Assembly: GCF_004124325.1 (NCBI RefSeq)
Contig: NZ_QBDT01000001.1
Span: forward strand, 7,006,001 to 7,070,000
Direction of reading: 5' to 3'
Origin: Streptomyces sp. L2
GTDB taxonomy: Bacteria > Actinomycetota > Actinomycetes > Streptomycetales > Streptomycetaceae
Length of the DNA: 64,000 nt
Under the pieces are notes generated by a model, which ran no database searches, was not told the DNA's origin, and was given only the letters and a program-made list of their open reading frames with translations. Shown in pieces: positions 41,619 to 49,798 of the stretch (the stretch's first letter is position 1; the number at the start of each line of letters is the position of its first letter). A program made the position numbers and the translations under genes.

Positions 41619-43283
41619 ATGAGCAACGCGACCCGCCACCGTCTTCCCCTCGCCGGGGTGCTCCGCCTCGGGCGGCCTTCGGACATCTGGTTCAAGCCCG
41701 CGCTCAGCGCCGTCGTCGCGGTCGCCCCGCCCACCCTCGCCCTGCTGGCCCTCGGCCGCCTCGACCTGGCCATGTACACGATGGCCGGGTCGCTGTGCGC
41801 GCTCTACGGCCACAACCGGCCCTACGCCGCCCGGGCCCGGGCGCTCGCCGGGGTGGTGCTCGGCATGGTCGCCGGCCTCGCCGTCGCCCTGGTCGCCGCG
41901 TCGCTCACCACCGACGGCGTCCTGCTGGTCACCGTGGGCGCCCTCATGGCCGCCGTGCAGAAGGCCGCCTGCGACGCGACCCGGATCGGTCCGCCCGGAC
42001 ACGTGGTCCTCGTCTTCATCAGCTCCGCCTCGCTGTTCGTGCCCCAGACCCTCGGCCAGGTGCCCGGTCACGTCGGACTGGCCCTGGCGGCGGGCGCCTG
42101 GGCCTGGCTGGTCTGCATGGCCCCGGGCCTGCTCCGCCCGCACGGCCCCGAGCGCCGGGCCACCGCGCGGGCCCTGAACGCCGCCGCCGCGTACGCCGCC
42201 ACCGGCGCCACCGGCGAGGGGCACGCCGGAGCGCGCGCCACCGCCGCGGCCGCCGTGCACGCCGCCTGGCAGTCGCTGCTCGCCGCCGGCGCGCGCCCCG
42301 ACCGCACCCGGCGCGCCCTCGAACGCCTCCTCGTCCGCGCCGAGGTCGCCCTCGCCGCCCCCGCCGACACCGACCCCGGACGACTCCGCGCCTGGGCCCG
42401 CGCCCTGCGCGGCACCGGACGGGTGCCCCGGGCCGAGATCCTGCCGGACGCCGCCGACGAACTCCTCGGCGTGGACGCCGAACTCGCCGCGCCCCGGCGC
42501 CCGCTGCGTCACGTCCTCGCCCCGCTCGCCCCCCTGGCCGCGCGGACCGCGATCGGCTGCGCCCTCGCCGGATACGCCTCCCTCGCCCTCGGTGTCGGCC
42601 GCCCCTACTGGGCCCTGGTCACCGCGGCCTCCCTCTACCAGGCCAACGTCAGCCTCACCTGGAACCGGGGCGTCCAGCGCGTCGTCGGCAACGTCCTCGG
42701 CGTCCTCGTCTTCGCCGCGGTGGCCCCCCTCGCCCATCTGCACCAGGTGCTCCTGGTGCTGTGCTGCCTCGCCTTCAACTTCGGCGCGGAGGCGCTGATC
42801 GGCCGCAACTACTGGCTCGGCACCGTGTGCGTCACGCCGATGGCCCTGCTCGTCACCGAGTTCGCCCGCGCCCAGGACCCAGGCCGGCTCATCACCGAGC
42901 GGGTCGTGGACACCCTCGTCGGCGCGCTGGTGGGCTTCGTCGCGGCCGTTGCCGTCACCAACCGGCGGGCCGGCGACCGCATCGAGCACGCGCTGGCCGC
43001 CGTGGACCGCGCCCGCGAGCACGCCGCCCGTCTGCTCGCCGCGCCGCACCCGGCACCGCGATCCCTGGAGTCCGCGCGTCGCGCCCTCGCCGCCGCGGCG
43101 GCCGACCTGCGCGCCGCGGCCGACGCCGCGTCCGGCGAGTGGTGGCAGCGGGCCCTGCCCGAGGAGCGGGTCGTGCTCGCCGAACGGTCGGCACACCGTA
43201 CGCTCGCGGCGACGGCGCGACGCCAGGGTCTCGTGCCGTCGACCGGGAACACGGGCAGCACGACGGAGGACGTAAGGCCATGA
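41619..43283 (+). CDS. FUSC family membrane protein (second copy)
   Basis: This 554-residue protein has two clusters of membrane helices. The first covers about residues 27-165 (ALSAVVAVAPPTLALLALG, YTMAGSLCALYGHNRPYAAR) and the second about 300-435 (YWALVTAASLYQANVSLTWN, a FUSC hallmark). Soluble helical regions lie between and after them. FUSC proteins are linked to efflux of aromatic acids and similar toxic compounds. ATG 41619 follows the conserved palindrome. The stop overlaps the MarR gene start (ATGA), which indicates a regulator-transporter operon induced by the transported compound. It is only distantly similar to the FUSC protein at 19840. Confidence 0.88.
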   Translation: MSNATRHRLPLAGVLRLGRPSDIWFKPALSAVVAVAPPTLALLALGRLDLAMYTMAGSLCALYGHNRPYAARARALAGVVLGMVAGLAVALVAASLTTDGVLLVTVGALMAAVQKAACDATRIGPPGHVVLVFISSASLFVPQTLGQVPGHVGLALAAGAWAWLVCMAPGLLRPHGPERRATARALNAAAAYAATGATGEGHAGARATAAAAVHAAWQSLLAAGARPDRTRRALERLLVRAEVALAAPADTDPGRLRAWARALRGTGRVPRAEILPDAADELLGVDAELAAPRRPLRHVLAPLAPLAARTAIGCALAGYASLALGVGRPYWALVTAASLYQANVSLTWNRGVQRVVGNVLGVLVFAAVAPLAHLHQVLLVLCCLAFNFGAEALIGRNYWLGTVCVTPMALLVTEFARAQDPGRLITERVVDTLVGALVGFVAAVAVTNRRAGDRIEHALAAVDRAREHAARLLAAPHPAPRSLESARRALAAAAADLRAAADAASGEWWQRALPEERVVLAERSAHRTLAATARRQGLVPSTGNTGSTTEDVRP

Positions 43284-43954
43284 CGGCGACCAGCGGACAG
43301 CCGGAGGCGGACAGCGGCGCGGGCGGGGAGCGGCCGGCCCCCGAACGGGCCGCGGCCGAGGTGCCCGGCGCCGGCGGTGCGGAGGGCGGGGAGCCGGGGA
43401 CCGGACCCCGCCGATCTGGCGGACGTGCCCCGCGCGGGCAGGCCGGCGCCCAGGGCGACACCGTGGCCGCCGTCGTCCGGCAGTGGCGGGCCGTGCACCC
43501 CGGGCTGGACACCGGGCCCATGGAGGTCATCGGCCGCATCAACCGCTGTGCCGCCCTCCTCCAGCAGGCCGAGGACGCCCCCCTGCGCCGGGCCGGGCTC
43601 AGCCGGCCCGAGTTCGACCTGCTCGGCGCGCTGCGGCGGACGGGCCACGAGCTGACGCCGGGGGAGCTGGCCCGGGAGACCTTCTCCTCCGGTGCCGCCG
43701 TCACCAAGCGGCTCAAGCAGCTGACCGAGCGCGGCCTGGTCGAACGGCGCGGCGACACCCGGGACCGCAGGGTCGCCCACGTCCGCCTCACGGACTCCGG
43801 ACGCGACCTGGTGGACGGCATCCTCCCCGAGCAGCTCACCTACGAGACGGCCGTGCTGTCGGTCCTCGCGCCCCAGGGCCAGGACGAACTCGCCGCACTC
43901 CTCGCCGACCTGCTCACCCGTCTGGAGGGCACGATGGGCGCCCTGCGGAGCTGA
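43280..43954 (+). CDS. MarR family transcriptional regulator
   Basis: This 224-residue protein carries a C-terminal MarR winged HTH (GLSRPEFDLLGALRRTG, LTPGELARETFSSGAAVTKRLK, then the wing LVERRGDTRDRRVAHVRLTDSG). The first 65 residues are a disordered Gly/Ala/Glu/Pro extension not usual in the family. ATG 43280 overlaps the FUSC stop by 4 bp. It probably represses the operon through the palindrome at 41583-41600 and releases it when a phenolic-type ligand binds; the ligand is inference from family behaviour. Confidence 0.9.
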   Translation: MTATSGQPEADSGAGGERPAPERAAAEVPGAGGAEGGEPGTGPRRSGGRAPRGQAGAQGDTVAAVVRQWRAVHPGLDTGPMEVIGRINRCAALLQQAEDAPLRRAGLSRPEFDLLGALRRTGHELTPGELARETFSSGAAVTKRLKQLTERGLVERRGDTRDRRVAHVRLTDSGRDLVDGILPEQLTYETAVLSVLAPQGQDELAALLADLLTRLEGTMGALRS

Positions 43955-43992
43955 CGGGCACCGTCCTGACGCGAACGCAAGGCCGCGTACGC

Positions 43993-44385
43993 CTAGATCC
44001 CCGGCCGGTACCGGATGGGATGGTCCGCCGGGACCTCCACCAGCACGATGGGGACGCCGTCCGGGTCCTCGATCCACATCTCGATCAGACCCCACGGCTC
44101 CCGCACCGGCGGCCGTACGATCCCCACCCCTTTCGCCCGCAGTTCCTCGTGCGCCGCGGCCACGTCCTCGACCTGGAGCCAGAGCCGGACGGCCGGCGAC
44201 GGCGGGGTCTGAGAGCGCCCGGAGACCTCCAGGTAACCGCCGCCGAGGAAGTAGACGGTCCCGCGCTCGGGACCCGTACCGAACTCGCGGTAGACCGGCA
44301 GGCCCAGCCGCTCCCCGTAGAAGGCACGGGACCGCTCGGGGTCGGTGGGCCGCAGAAGTGTCCGGCTGCTGAGTACATGCACCAT
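43993..44385 (-). CDS. VOC (glyoxalase/bleomycin resistance-like) superfamily protein
   Basis: This small protein of 130 residues has the two-module VOC fold (RTLLRPTDPERSRAFYGERL ... YLEVSG; VRLWLQVEDVAAAHEELRAKG ... EMWIEDPDGVPIVLVEV). Metal ligands typical of the fold may be E59 and E114, but the reaction cannot be told from sequence. I start at ATG 44385 because homologues begin with a short MVHV-like N-terminus; an upstream GTG at 44406 is in frame but overlaps the likely promoter. It converges with the MarR gene 38 bp away. Confidence 0.82.
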   Translation of the reverse strand: MVHVLSSRTLLRPTDPERSRAFYGERLGLPVYREFGTGPERGTVYFLGGGYLEVSGRSQTPPSPAVRLWLQVEDVAAAHEELRAKGVGIVRPPVREPWGLIEMWIEDPDGVPIVLVEVPADHPIRYRPGI

Positions 44386-44463
44386 GCATCCGCACGTTAG
44401 CGCCACAGTCCGCCGGAGTTACCCTCAACCTGGCTCAGCCGCGCCCGAGATCGGAGACCACCC

Positions 44464-45003
44464 ATGGGGACCGCCGCCACCGCACCCACCTTCCGCGATG
44501 CCACCGACACGGACGTCGACGCGCTCGTGGCGCTGATCGAATCGGCCTACCGCGGCGATTCGAGCCGGGCGGGGTGGACCACGGAGGCGGACATCCTCCA
44601 GGGACAGCGGACCGACCCCGAGGGCGTGCTCGCGGTGATCAAGTCCCCCGAGAGCCGGCTGCTGACCGCCGAGTGTGACGGGCGGCTGGTCGCCTGCTGC
44701 CAGCTGGAGCACCGCGGCGAGCACGCGTACTTCGGGATGTTCGCGGTCAGCCCCACCCAGCAGGGCGCCGGGCTCGGCAAGGTCGTCATGGCCCAGGCGG
44801 AGCGGGTGGCCCGCGAGACCTGGGGCGTCACCGAGATGCACATGACGGTGATCTCCGTGCGCGAGGACCTGATCGCCTGGTACCAGCGCCGCGGCTACCG
44901 CCGTACGGGACGGATGACCCCGTTCCCGTACGGCGACGAGCGCTTCGGCATCCCGCAGCGCGACGACCTCCAGTTCGAGCTGCTGGTCAAGCAGCTCGCC
45001 TGA
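44464..45003 (+). CDS. GNAT family N-acetyltransferase
   Basis: This 179-residue acetyl-CoA-dependent acetyltransferase has the GNAT A motif YFGMFAVSPTQQGAGLGKVV (Q/RxxGxG/A form present) and the late WYQRRGYRRTGR segment. The substrate is not predictable; similar proteins modify small amines or N-termini. It starts with ATG 44464, preceded by a short promoter region facing away from the VOC gene. It converges with the GDPD gene, and a hairpin lies between. Confidence 0.88.
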   Translation: MGTAATAPTFRDATDTDVDALVALIESAYRGDSSRAGWTTEADILQGQRTDPEGVLAVIKSPESRLLTAECDGRLVACCQLEHRGEHAYFGMFAVSPTQQGAGLGKVVMAQAERVARETWGVTEMHMTVISVREDLIAWYQRRGYRRTGRMTPFPYGDERFGIPQRDDLQFELLVKQLA

Positions 45004-45030
45004 TCGTTTCGGCGTGGCAGGGCGCCGTGC

Positions 45031-45055
45031 GCGTCGCGGTCCCGCACCGTGACGC
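45031..45055. terminator. Hairpin between GNAT and GDPD genes
   Basis: GCGTCGCGGT (45031-45040) and ACCGTGACGC (45046-45055) pair at 9 Watson-Crick positions plus one G-U, with a 5-nt loop. It lies in the 69-bp convergent gap and may stop transcription from both sides. Confidence 0.55.
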
Positions 45056-45072
45056 GACCGGACGCTCCGGCC

Positions 45073-45756
45073 CTACGCCGTGAAGCGGCCCGTGCGTTTG
45101 ATCTCCGGGTAGTCGGTCGTCGCCCCGTCCAGCTGGAGGGCGCGGACGAGCCGCAGGTGGTCCTGGGTGTTGACCACCCAGCCGAGGATCCTCAGATCCG
45201 CGGCGCGCGCGTGCTCGACGACCTCCAGGGTGAGCCGCCGGATGTTGAGGACGAGGGTCGCGGCTCCCACCGCCGTCGCCCGCTCCACCACGTCGGTGCC
45301 GTAGCGGCTCGCGATCAGAGCGGTGCGCACCCCCGGCACCAGCCGGGCGATCTCGGCGATGGCCTCGTCGTGGAACGACGACACCTCCACCCGGGAGACC
45401 AGGTCCCGCCCGTGCATGACCTCGGCCAGCGCGCGGGCCGCCGCCACGTCCTTGATCTCCGCCTGGAGGGGCGACCGGACCGCGTCCAGCACCTCCTCGA
45501 AGACGGGGACGCGCTCTCCGCGCCCGGCGTCGAGAGCGCGCAGTTCGGCGAGCGTCTTCTCGGCGATCGGCCCGGTGCCGTCGGTCGTACGGTCCACTTC
45601 GGCGTCGTGCATGACGACGAGGGCGCCGTCCTTGCTCAGATGCAGATCGAGTTCGATCAGGTCGAGGCCGGCCGCTTGCGCGGCGACGAAGGAACGGAGG
45701 GTGTTCTCGGGCTCGACACCCATGACTCCGCGGTGACCGATGGTAAGGAAGTTCAA
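45073..45756 (-). CDS. Glycerophosphodiester phosphodiesterase
   Basis: This 227-residue TIM-barrel enzyme hydrolyses glycerophosphodiesters to glycerol-3-phosphate and an alcohol. The signature HRG (8-10) is followed by PENT (16-19), ELDLHLSKDGALVVMHD and, later, QAEIKD. All catalytic and calcium-binding positions seem present. No signal peptide is visible, so it is the cytosolic UgpQ-like form rather than the exported GlpQ form. The start codon is TTG at 45756 with GGAAGCG upstream. The gene is monocistronic. Confidence 0.9.
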   Translation of the reverse strand: MNFLTIGHRGVMGVEPENTLRSFVAAQAAGLDLIELDLHLSKDGALVVMHDAEVDRTTDGTGPIAEKTLAELRALDAGRGERVPVFEEVLDAVRSPLQAEIKDVAAARALAEVMHGRDLVSRVEVSSFHDEAIAEIARLVPGVRTALIASRYGTDVVERATAVGAATLVLNIRRLTLEVVEHARAADLRILGWVVNTQDHLRLVRALQLDGATTDYPEIKRTGRFTA

Positions 45757-46253
45757 GGTTCAACTCGCTTCCGTCGACGGCGGCTCGGCACACCCGCGTC
45801 AGGCGACGGGACGTCGTCGTCCGCGAGGCAGGTTGGCAGCCTAATGGCCGGGTCCCGCGATGCAGCCGCGCTTGCGCGGGACATCGGGGCACGGGGCGGG
45901 CGGTACCTGGCTCGTATGCGCCGTGCGGTCACCCTGGCGTGGGCGAGTCCCCGGGAGATTGACCGCCGGCCGGCCGTCGGCCCGGTCGTCCCGGACCAGG
46001 CATGGCCGAGACCCGCACCCGTCGCGGCCCCCGTCACCCGACCGGCCGAATGCCGACCGTCCCCGGGCCGGCCGCCGTCCGCCGTGACCGCACCCACGCG
46101 CGCGACGGAAGTGAGCGCCGTCACGGTTTGACACAGGAAAAACGCCGGTGACCATGCGAATACACAGGATATTTTCCTGAGACCCCTCTTGCTGGGAGGA
46201 ACCCCGTATGCCTACGGTGTCCTTACGCGAGCTTCTCCCGTGGAGGATGGGTC
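45757..46253 (+). promoter_or_regulatory. 497-bp intergenic region with promoter signals for the DUF6421 operon
   Basis: I find no gene in this gap. Near the right end there is TTGACA (46128-46133), a possible -35, but no clear -10 follows at standard distance. A short dyad CAGGA/TCCTG (46165-46179) surrounds TATTT and is the most AT-rich spot. A GGGAGG and out-of-frame ATG (46208) precede the true start. The left 300 bp show only GC-rich unique sequence. Confidence 0.4.
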
Positions 46254-47651
46254 ATGACGGAAATTCTTGTGCAGGCGGGTGCGGAGGGACAGGTTCCTTC
46301 GCTGACCAGGGTGGTCGAGCACCCGGCCTGGCCCGTGCTCAAGGATGCCGTGGAGCAGATCCGGCCATGGCAGTCCAAGGACGGGTCGATCGACTTCGAC
46401 GCCGAGGGCGCCCCGGAGCGGGCCGACGCCGAGGCGGCCGTACGCCGTGTCGTCGAGGCGGTCGAGCAGCTCTCCCCGCTGCTCCCGCACGACGCCGCCT
46501 ACCACGAGGCCCTCGTCAAGGACCTGCACCGCTGGGCCGAGGGCGGCTTCGAGGTCCCCGACTTCCTGGACTCCCTCCTCGCCTTCCAGCCCGCCGCGCA
46601 CCGCGCCGACGGCCTGCAGCACCTCGTCGTCTTCCCGATGTACACGCAGAACGGCAACCCGGACCGCAACCTGGAGGCGGTCGTGCTGCGCATGGTCTGG
46701 CCCGACTGGCTGGCCGAGCTGGAGCGCACCCGCTACGACAACCCGCTGTTCTGCGGCATCACCTTCGAGGACTTCACGGCCGGGTACGACACCAACTCCG
46801 CCGTCCTCTTCCCCGAGACCATCGCCGTGCGCGAGGCGCCGGAACGATTCTCCTGGGGCGGTATCTTCTGCGACCGCGAGGCCGCCCGCTTCCGGCGGGT
46901 CACCGACGCCGCCGTGAACATCCTGGGCCTGAACCTGCCCGAGGACATCGCCGCGATGGTGCACGACCAGAAGCGCTCCGAAGAGGCCTTCGTGCTCTGG
47001 GACATGGTCCACGACCGCACCCACAGCCACGGCGACCTGCCGTTCGACCCCTTCATGATCAAGCAGCGTCAGCCGTTCTGGATGTACGGCCTGGAGGAGC
47101 TGCGCTGCGACCTCACCGCCTTCAAGGAGGCCGTCAGGCTCCAGGCGGACGGCGTCCCGCAGGCCCGTGACGTGCAGTACGCGGTGCTCTTCGACCGCAT
47201 GTTCCGCTTCCCCGTCACCGGCGACCGCGTCCGCAACTACGACGGCCTCGGCGGGCAGCTCCTCTTCGCCTACCTGCACAAGCACGACGTCGTCCGCTGG
47301 ACCGACAACAAGCTCTCCATCGACTGGGAGCGCGCCCCGCAGGTCACCAACCAGCTGTGCGCCGAGATCGAGAAGCTCTACAAGGACGGCATCGACCGCC
47401 CGAAGCTGGTGCACTGGTTCGCCGGCTACGAGCTGGTCTCCACCTACCTCGCCCCGCACCCCGGCTCCAAGTGGGCCAAGGGCCCGGACGCCCTGGACCT
47501 GACGCTGCCGCCGCGCAAGCTGGTCGACGACGTGCTTCCGGACGAGTTTCCGCTCAGCATGTTCTATGAGGCCCTGTCCAAGAAGCTGAAGAACGTGATC
47601 GCCTCCACCAAGGGCATCACGGCGGACGGCGCCGAGCGGCTCGCCGCGTGA
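46254..47651 (+). CDS. DUF6421 family protein
   Basis: This 465-residue cytosolic protein is well conserved in actinomycetes but of unknown activity. Recognisable blocks are HLVVFPMYTQNGNPDRNLEA, FEDFTAGYDTNSAVLFPET, and the His-rich VLWDMVHDRTHSHGDLPFDPF. The last one could bind a metal. ATG 46254 has GTGGAGGA upstream. It is the first gene of an operon with an SDR oxidoreductase and a threonine aldolase-like enzyme; the same order occurs in other Streptomyces. The conserved company suggests a shared pathway on a small amino or hydroxy acid, which remains inference. Confidence 0.8.
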   Translation: MTEILVQAGAEGQVPSLTRVVEHPAWPVLKDAVEQIRPWQSKDGSIDFDAEGAPERADAEAAVRRVVEAVEQLSPLLPHDAAYHEALVKDLHRWAEGGFEVPDFLDSLLAFQPAAHRADGLQHLVVFPMYTQNGNPDRNLEAVVLRMVWPDWLAELERTRYDNPLFCGITFEDFTAGYDTNSAVLFPETIAVREAPERFSWGGIFCDREAARFRRVTDAAVNILGLNLPEDIAAMVHDQKRSEEAFVLWDMVHDRTHSHGDLPFDPFMIKQRQPFWMYGLEELRCDLTAFKEAVRLQADGVPQARDVQYAVLFDRMFRFPVTGDRVRNYDGLGGQLLFAYLHKHDVVRWTDNKLSIDWERAPQVTNQLCAEIEKLYKDGIDRPKLVHWFAGYELVSTYLAPHPGSKWAKGPDALDLTLPPRKLVDDVLPDEFPLSMFYEALSKKLKNVIASTKGITADGAERLAA

Positions 47652-47704
47652 GCGACCGCGCCATAGTCCAACGCGTGCAGGACACGGTTCAAGAGGGGAA
47701 GAAC

Positions 47705-48451
47705 ATGGGGAACGGGTCTCTCAGCGGTGCGGTGATCGCGGTGGCGGGCGCGGGCGGTCCTGCGGGCCGCGCGGCGCTGATCCGGCTCGCCGAGGCCGGC
47801 GCGACGGTCGTCGGCTCGGACAACAACCCGGAGCGCTTGGCGGAGGCCGTGGACGCGGCCCGCTACGCGCGCGGCGGCGCCACGGTCACCGGTGAGACGG
47901 TCGACCTGCTCGACCTCGGCTCGGCCCGCGAGTGGGCCGCGCGCATCGAGAAGGACCACGGCCGCGTCGACGGCCTGGTGCACCTGGTCGGCGGCTGGCG
48001 CGGCGGGGCGAGCTTCGCCGGCACCGACCTCGCCGACTGGGACCTGCTGGAGAAGCTGCTCGTCCGCACGGTGCAGCACACGTCCCTGGCGTTCTTCGAC
48101 GGCCTGCAGCGCAGCGACCGCGGCCGGTACGTGCTGATCAGCGCCGCCGGAGCGTCGAAGCCGACCGCCGGCAACGCCGCCTACTCCGCCGCCAAGGCCG
48201 CGGCCGAGGCCTGGACTCTCGCCATGGCCGACGGTTTCCGCAAGGCGGGGGGCGAGCAGGGCCCCGGCTCGGCGGCTGCCATCCTGGTGGTGAAGGCGCT
48301 GGTGCACGACGCGATGCGCGCCGAACGCCCCAACGCGAAGTTCGCGGGCTTCACGGACGTCAAGGACCTGGCCGAGGCCGTCGAGGGCGTCTGGAGCAAG
48401 ACCGCCGCCGAAGTGAACGGAAACCGTCTGTGGCTGACCGAGAAGCCGTGA
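47705..48451 (+). CDS. Short-chain dehydrogenase/reductase
   Basis: This is a 248-residue SDR. The Rossmann dinucleotide motif is AVAGAGGPAGRAAL (GxGGPxG instead of the classic GxxxGxG), the NAG-equivalent region reads HLVGGWRGG, and the active site shows S at VLISAAGAS plus YSAAK. The YxxxK pair is intact, so an NAD(P)-dependent oxidoreductase is likely. I use ATG 47705 with AGAGGGGAAG upstream; a GTG at 47648 overlapping the DUF6421 stop is an alternative. The stop overlaps the threonine aldolase start as GTGA. The substrate may be the aldolase product or a related hydroxy compound. Confidence 0.85.
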   Translation: MGNGSLSGAVIAVAGAGGPAGRAALIRLAEAGATVVGSDNNPERLAEAVDAARYARGGATVTGETVDLLDLGSAREWAARIEKDHGRVDGLVHLVGGWRGGASFAGTDLADWDLLEKLLVRTVQHTSLAFFDGLQRSDRGRYVLISAAGASKPTAGNAAYSAAKAAAEAWTLAMADGFRKAGGEQGPGSAAAILVVKALVHDAMRAERPNAKFAGFTDVKDLAEAVEGVWSKTAAEVNGNRLWLTEKP

Positions 48452-49518
48452 ACCCCCCCAGGACCGACGCGCGTCGCCACCACGACCCGGAGGTCCGCGG
48501 TTTCGCCAGTGACAACTACGCGGGCGCGCACCCGGAGGTGATGGCCGCCCTGGCCCTGGCCAACGGCGGCCACCAGGTGTCGTACGGCGAGGACGACTAC
48601 ACCGAGAACCTCCAGGGCATTGTCCGGAGCCACTTCGGGGCCACCGCGGAGGCGTTCCCCGTCTTCAACGGCACCGGCGCGAACGTCGTCGCGCTCCAGG
48701 CGGTCACCGACCGCTGGGGCGCGGTGATCTGCGCCGAGAGCGCGCACATCAACGTCGACGAGGGCGGCGCCCCCGAGCGCATGGGCGGCCTCAAGCTGCT
48801 CACCGTCCCCACCCCGGACGGCAAGCTCACGCCCGAGCTGATCGACCGGCAGGCGTACGGCTGGGACGACGAGCACCGGGCGATGCCCCAGGTCGTGTCG
48901 ATCACCCAGAGCACCGAACTCGGCACCCTCTACACGGTGGAGGAGATCCGCGCGATCTGCGAGCACGCCCACGCCCACGGCATGCGCGTGCACCTGGACG
49001 GCTCCCGGATAGCCAACGCCGCCGCCTCGCTGGACGTGCCCATGCGCACGTTCACCAACGCGGTCGGCGTGGACATCCTCTCGCTGGGCGGGACGAAGAA
49101 CGGCGCGCTGTTCGGCGAGGCCGTCGTGGTGATCAACCAGGACGCCGTACGGCACATGAAGCACCTGCGCAAGCTGTCCATGCAGCTCGCCTCCAAGATG
49201 CGCTTCGTGTCCGTGCAGCTGGAGGCGCTGCTGGCGAAGGACCTGTGGCTGCGCAACGCCCGCCACGCCAACGAGATGGCCCAGCGGCTCGCCGAGGGCG
49301 CGCGTGGCGTGCACGGTGTGGAGATCCTCTACCCCGTGCAGGCCAACGGCGTCTTCGCCCGGCTGCCGCATGAGGTGACCGAGCGGCTGCAGAAGCGGTT
49401 CCGGTTCTACTTCTGGGACGAGGCCGCCGGCGACGTGCGCTGGATGTGCTCCTTCGACACCACGGAGGACGACGTCGACGCGTTCGTGGCGGCGCTCAAG
49501 GAGGAGATGGCGCGCTAG
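48448..49518 (+). CDS. Low-specificity L-threonine aldolase
   Basis: This 356-residue PLP enzyme is of the beta-eliminating lyase/threonine aldolase family. Typical features are FASDNYAGAHPEVM, YGEDDYTENL, FPVFNGTGANVVAL, the substrate-site HLDGSRIANAA, and the PLP lysine at K217 (LGGTKNGALFGEA). It splits threonine or related beta-hydroxy amino acids to glycine and an aldehyde. GTG 48448 overlaps the SDR stop (GTGA). The TAG stop lies exactly at the left end of a MITE-like element, so the gene ends where the element begins. Confidence 0.92.
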   Translation: MNPPRTDARRHHDPEVRGFASDNYAGAHPEVMAALALANGGHQVSYGEDDYTENLQGIVRSHFGATAEAFPVFNGTGANVVALQAVTDRWGAVICAESAHINVDEGGAPERMGGLKLLTVPTPDGKLTPELIDRQAYGWDDEHRAMPQVVSITQSTELGTLYTVEEIRAICEHAHAHGMRVHLDGSRIANAAASLDVPMRTFTNAVGVDILSLGGTKNGALFGEAVVVINQDAVRHMKHLRKLSMQLASKMRFVSVQLEALLAKDLWLRNARHANEMAQRLAEGARGVHGVEILYPVQANGVFARLPHEVTERLQKRFRFYFWDEAAGDVRWMCSFDTTEDDVDAFVAALKEEMAR

Positions 49519-49715
49519 GTCCTGTCGTCAAATTCCCGCCGTCCGCCCGGAGGGCGGGCCTCGCGCCCGCCGCGATGGGGGCACCTCCCGCGCGAGCGAA
49601 GCCGAGCGTGGGGGAGGCTGATGTCGCCGTAGATGCGTGCTCTGGGGGCCCCGGCCGGAGGCTGGGGGAGCGTGCATGGCGTCGCGGGGCAGGCGGGAAA
49701 TCTGACGACAGGGCC
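49518..49715. mobile_element. MITE-like element with about 22-24 bp terminal inverted repeats
   Basis: The left end GTCCTGTCGTCAAATTCCCG(CC) at 49519-49540 and the right end GGCGGGAAATCTGACGACAG(GGCC) at 49692-49715 are inverted copies apart from a one-base gap and two or three mismatches. The 198-bp unit has no ORF with transposase features. Size and structure fit a miniature inverted-repeat element mobilised in trans. It sits directly after the threonine aldolase stop codon. Confidence 0.75.
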
Positions 49716-49738
49716 TGGGCACGCCGGGACGGTGCACG

Positions 49739-49785
49739 AAAGGCGATCACCCGGGGAGCCGACGGGCCTCGGGTGATCGCCTTTT
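49739..49785. terminator. Strong bidirectional intrinsic terminator
   Basis: AAAGGCGATCACCCG (49739-49753) and CGGGTGATCGCCTTTT (49770-49785) form a perfect 15-bp stem with T tails in both directions. It separates the aldolase operon from the convergent plsC gene. Confidence 0.92.
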
Positions 49786-49798
49786 GCCGTACGCCGTC

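Noticed and set aside
45841..46155. Minus-strand frame in the 45.8-46.2 kb gap
   Set aside because: Arg/Gly-rich composition, no ribosome binding site and no recognisable motif; treated as non-coding.
46208..46260. ATG with a good Shine-Dalgarno upstream of the DUF6421 gene, possible upstream ORF
   Set aside because: It is out of frame with DUF6421 and would run antiparallel in quality for 320 codons through the real gene. The ATG at 46254 has its own ribosome binding site and gives the conserved protein.
49560..49690. Possible small ORF inside the MITE-like element
   Set aside because: Short frames inside it have no transposase features and no start signals; the element is best seen as non-autonomous.
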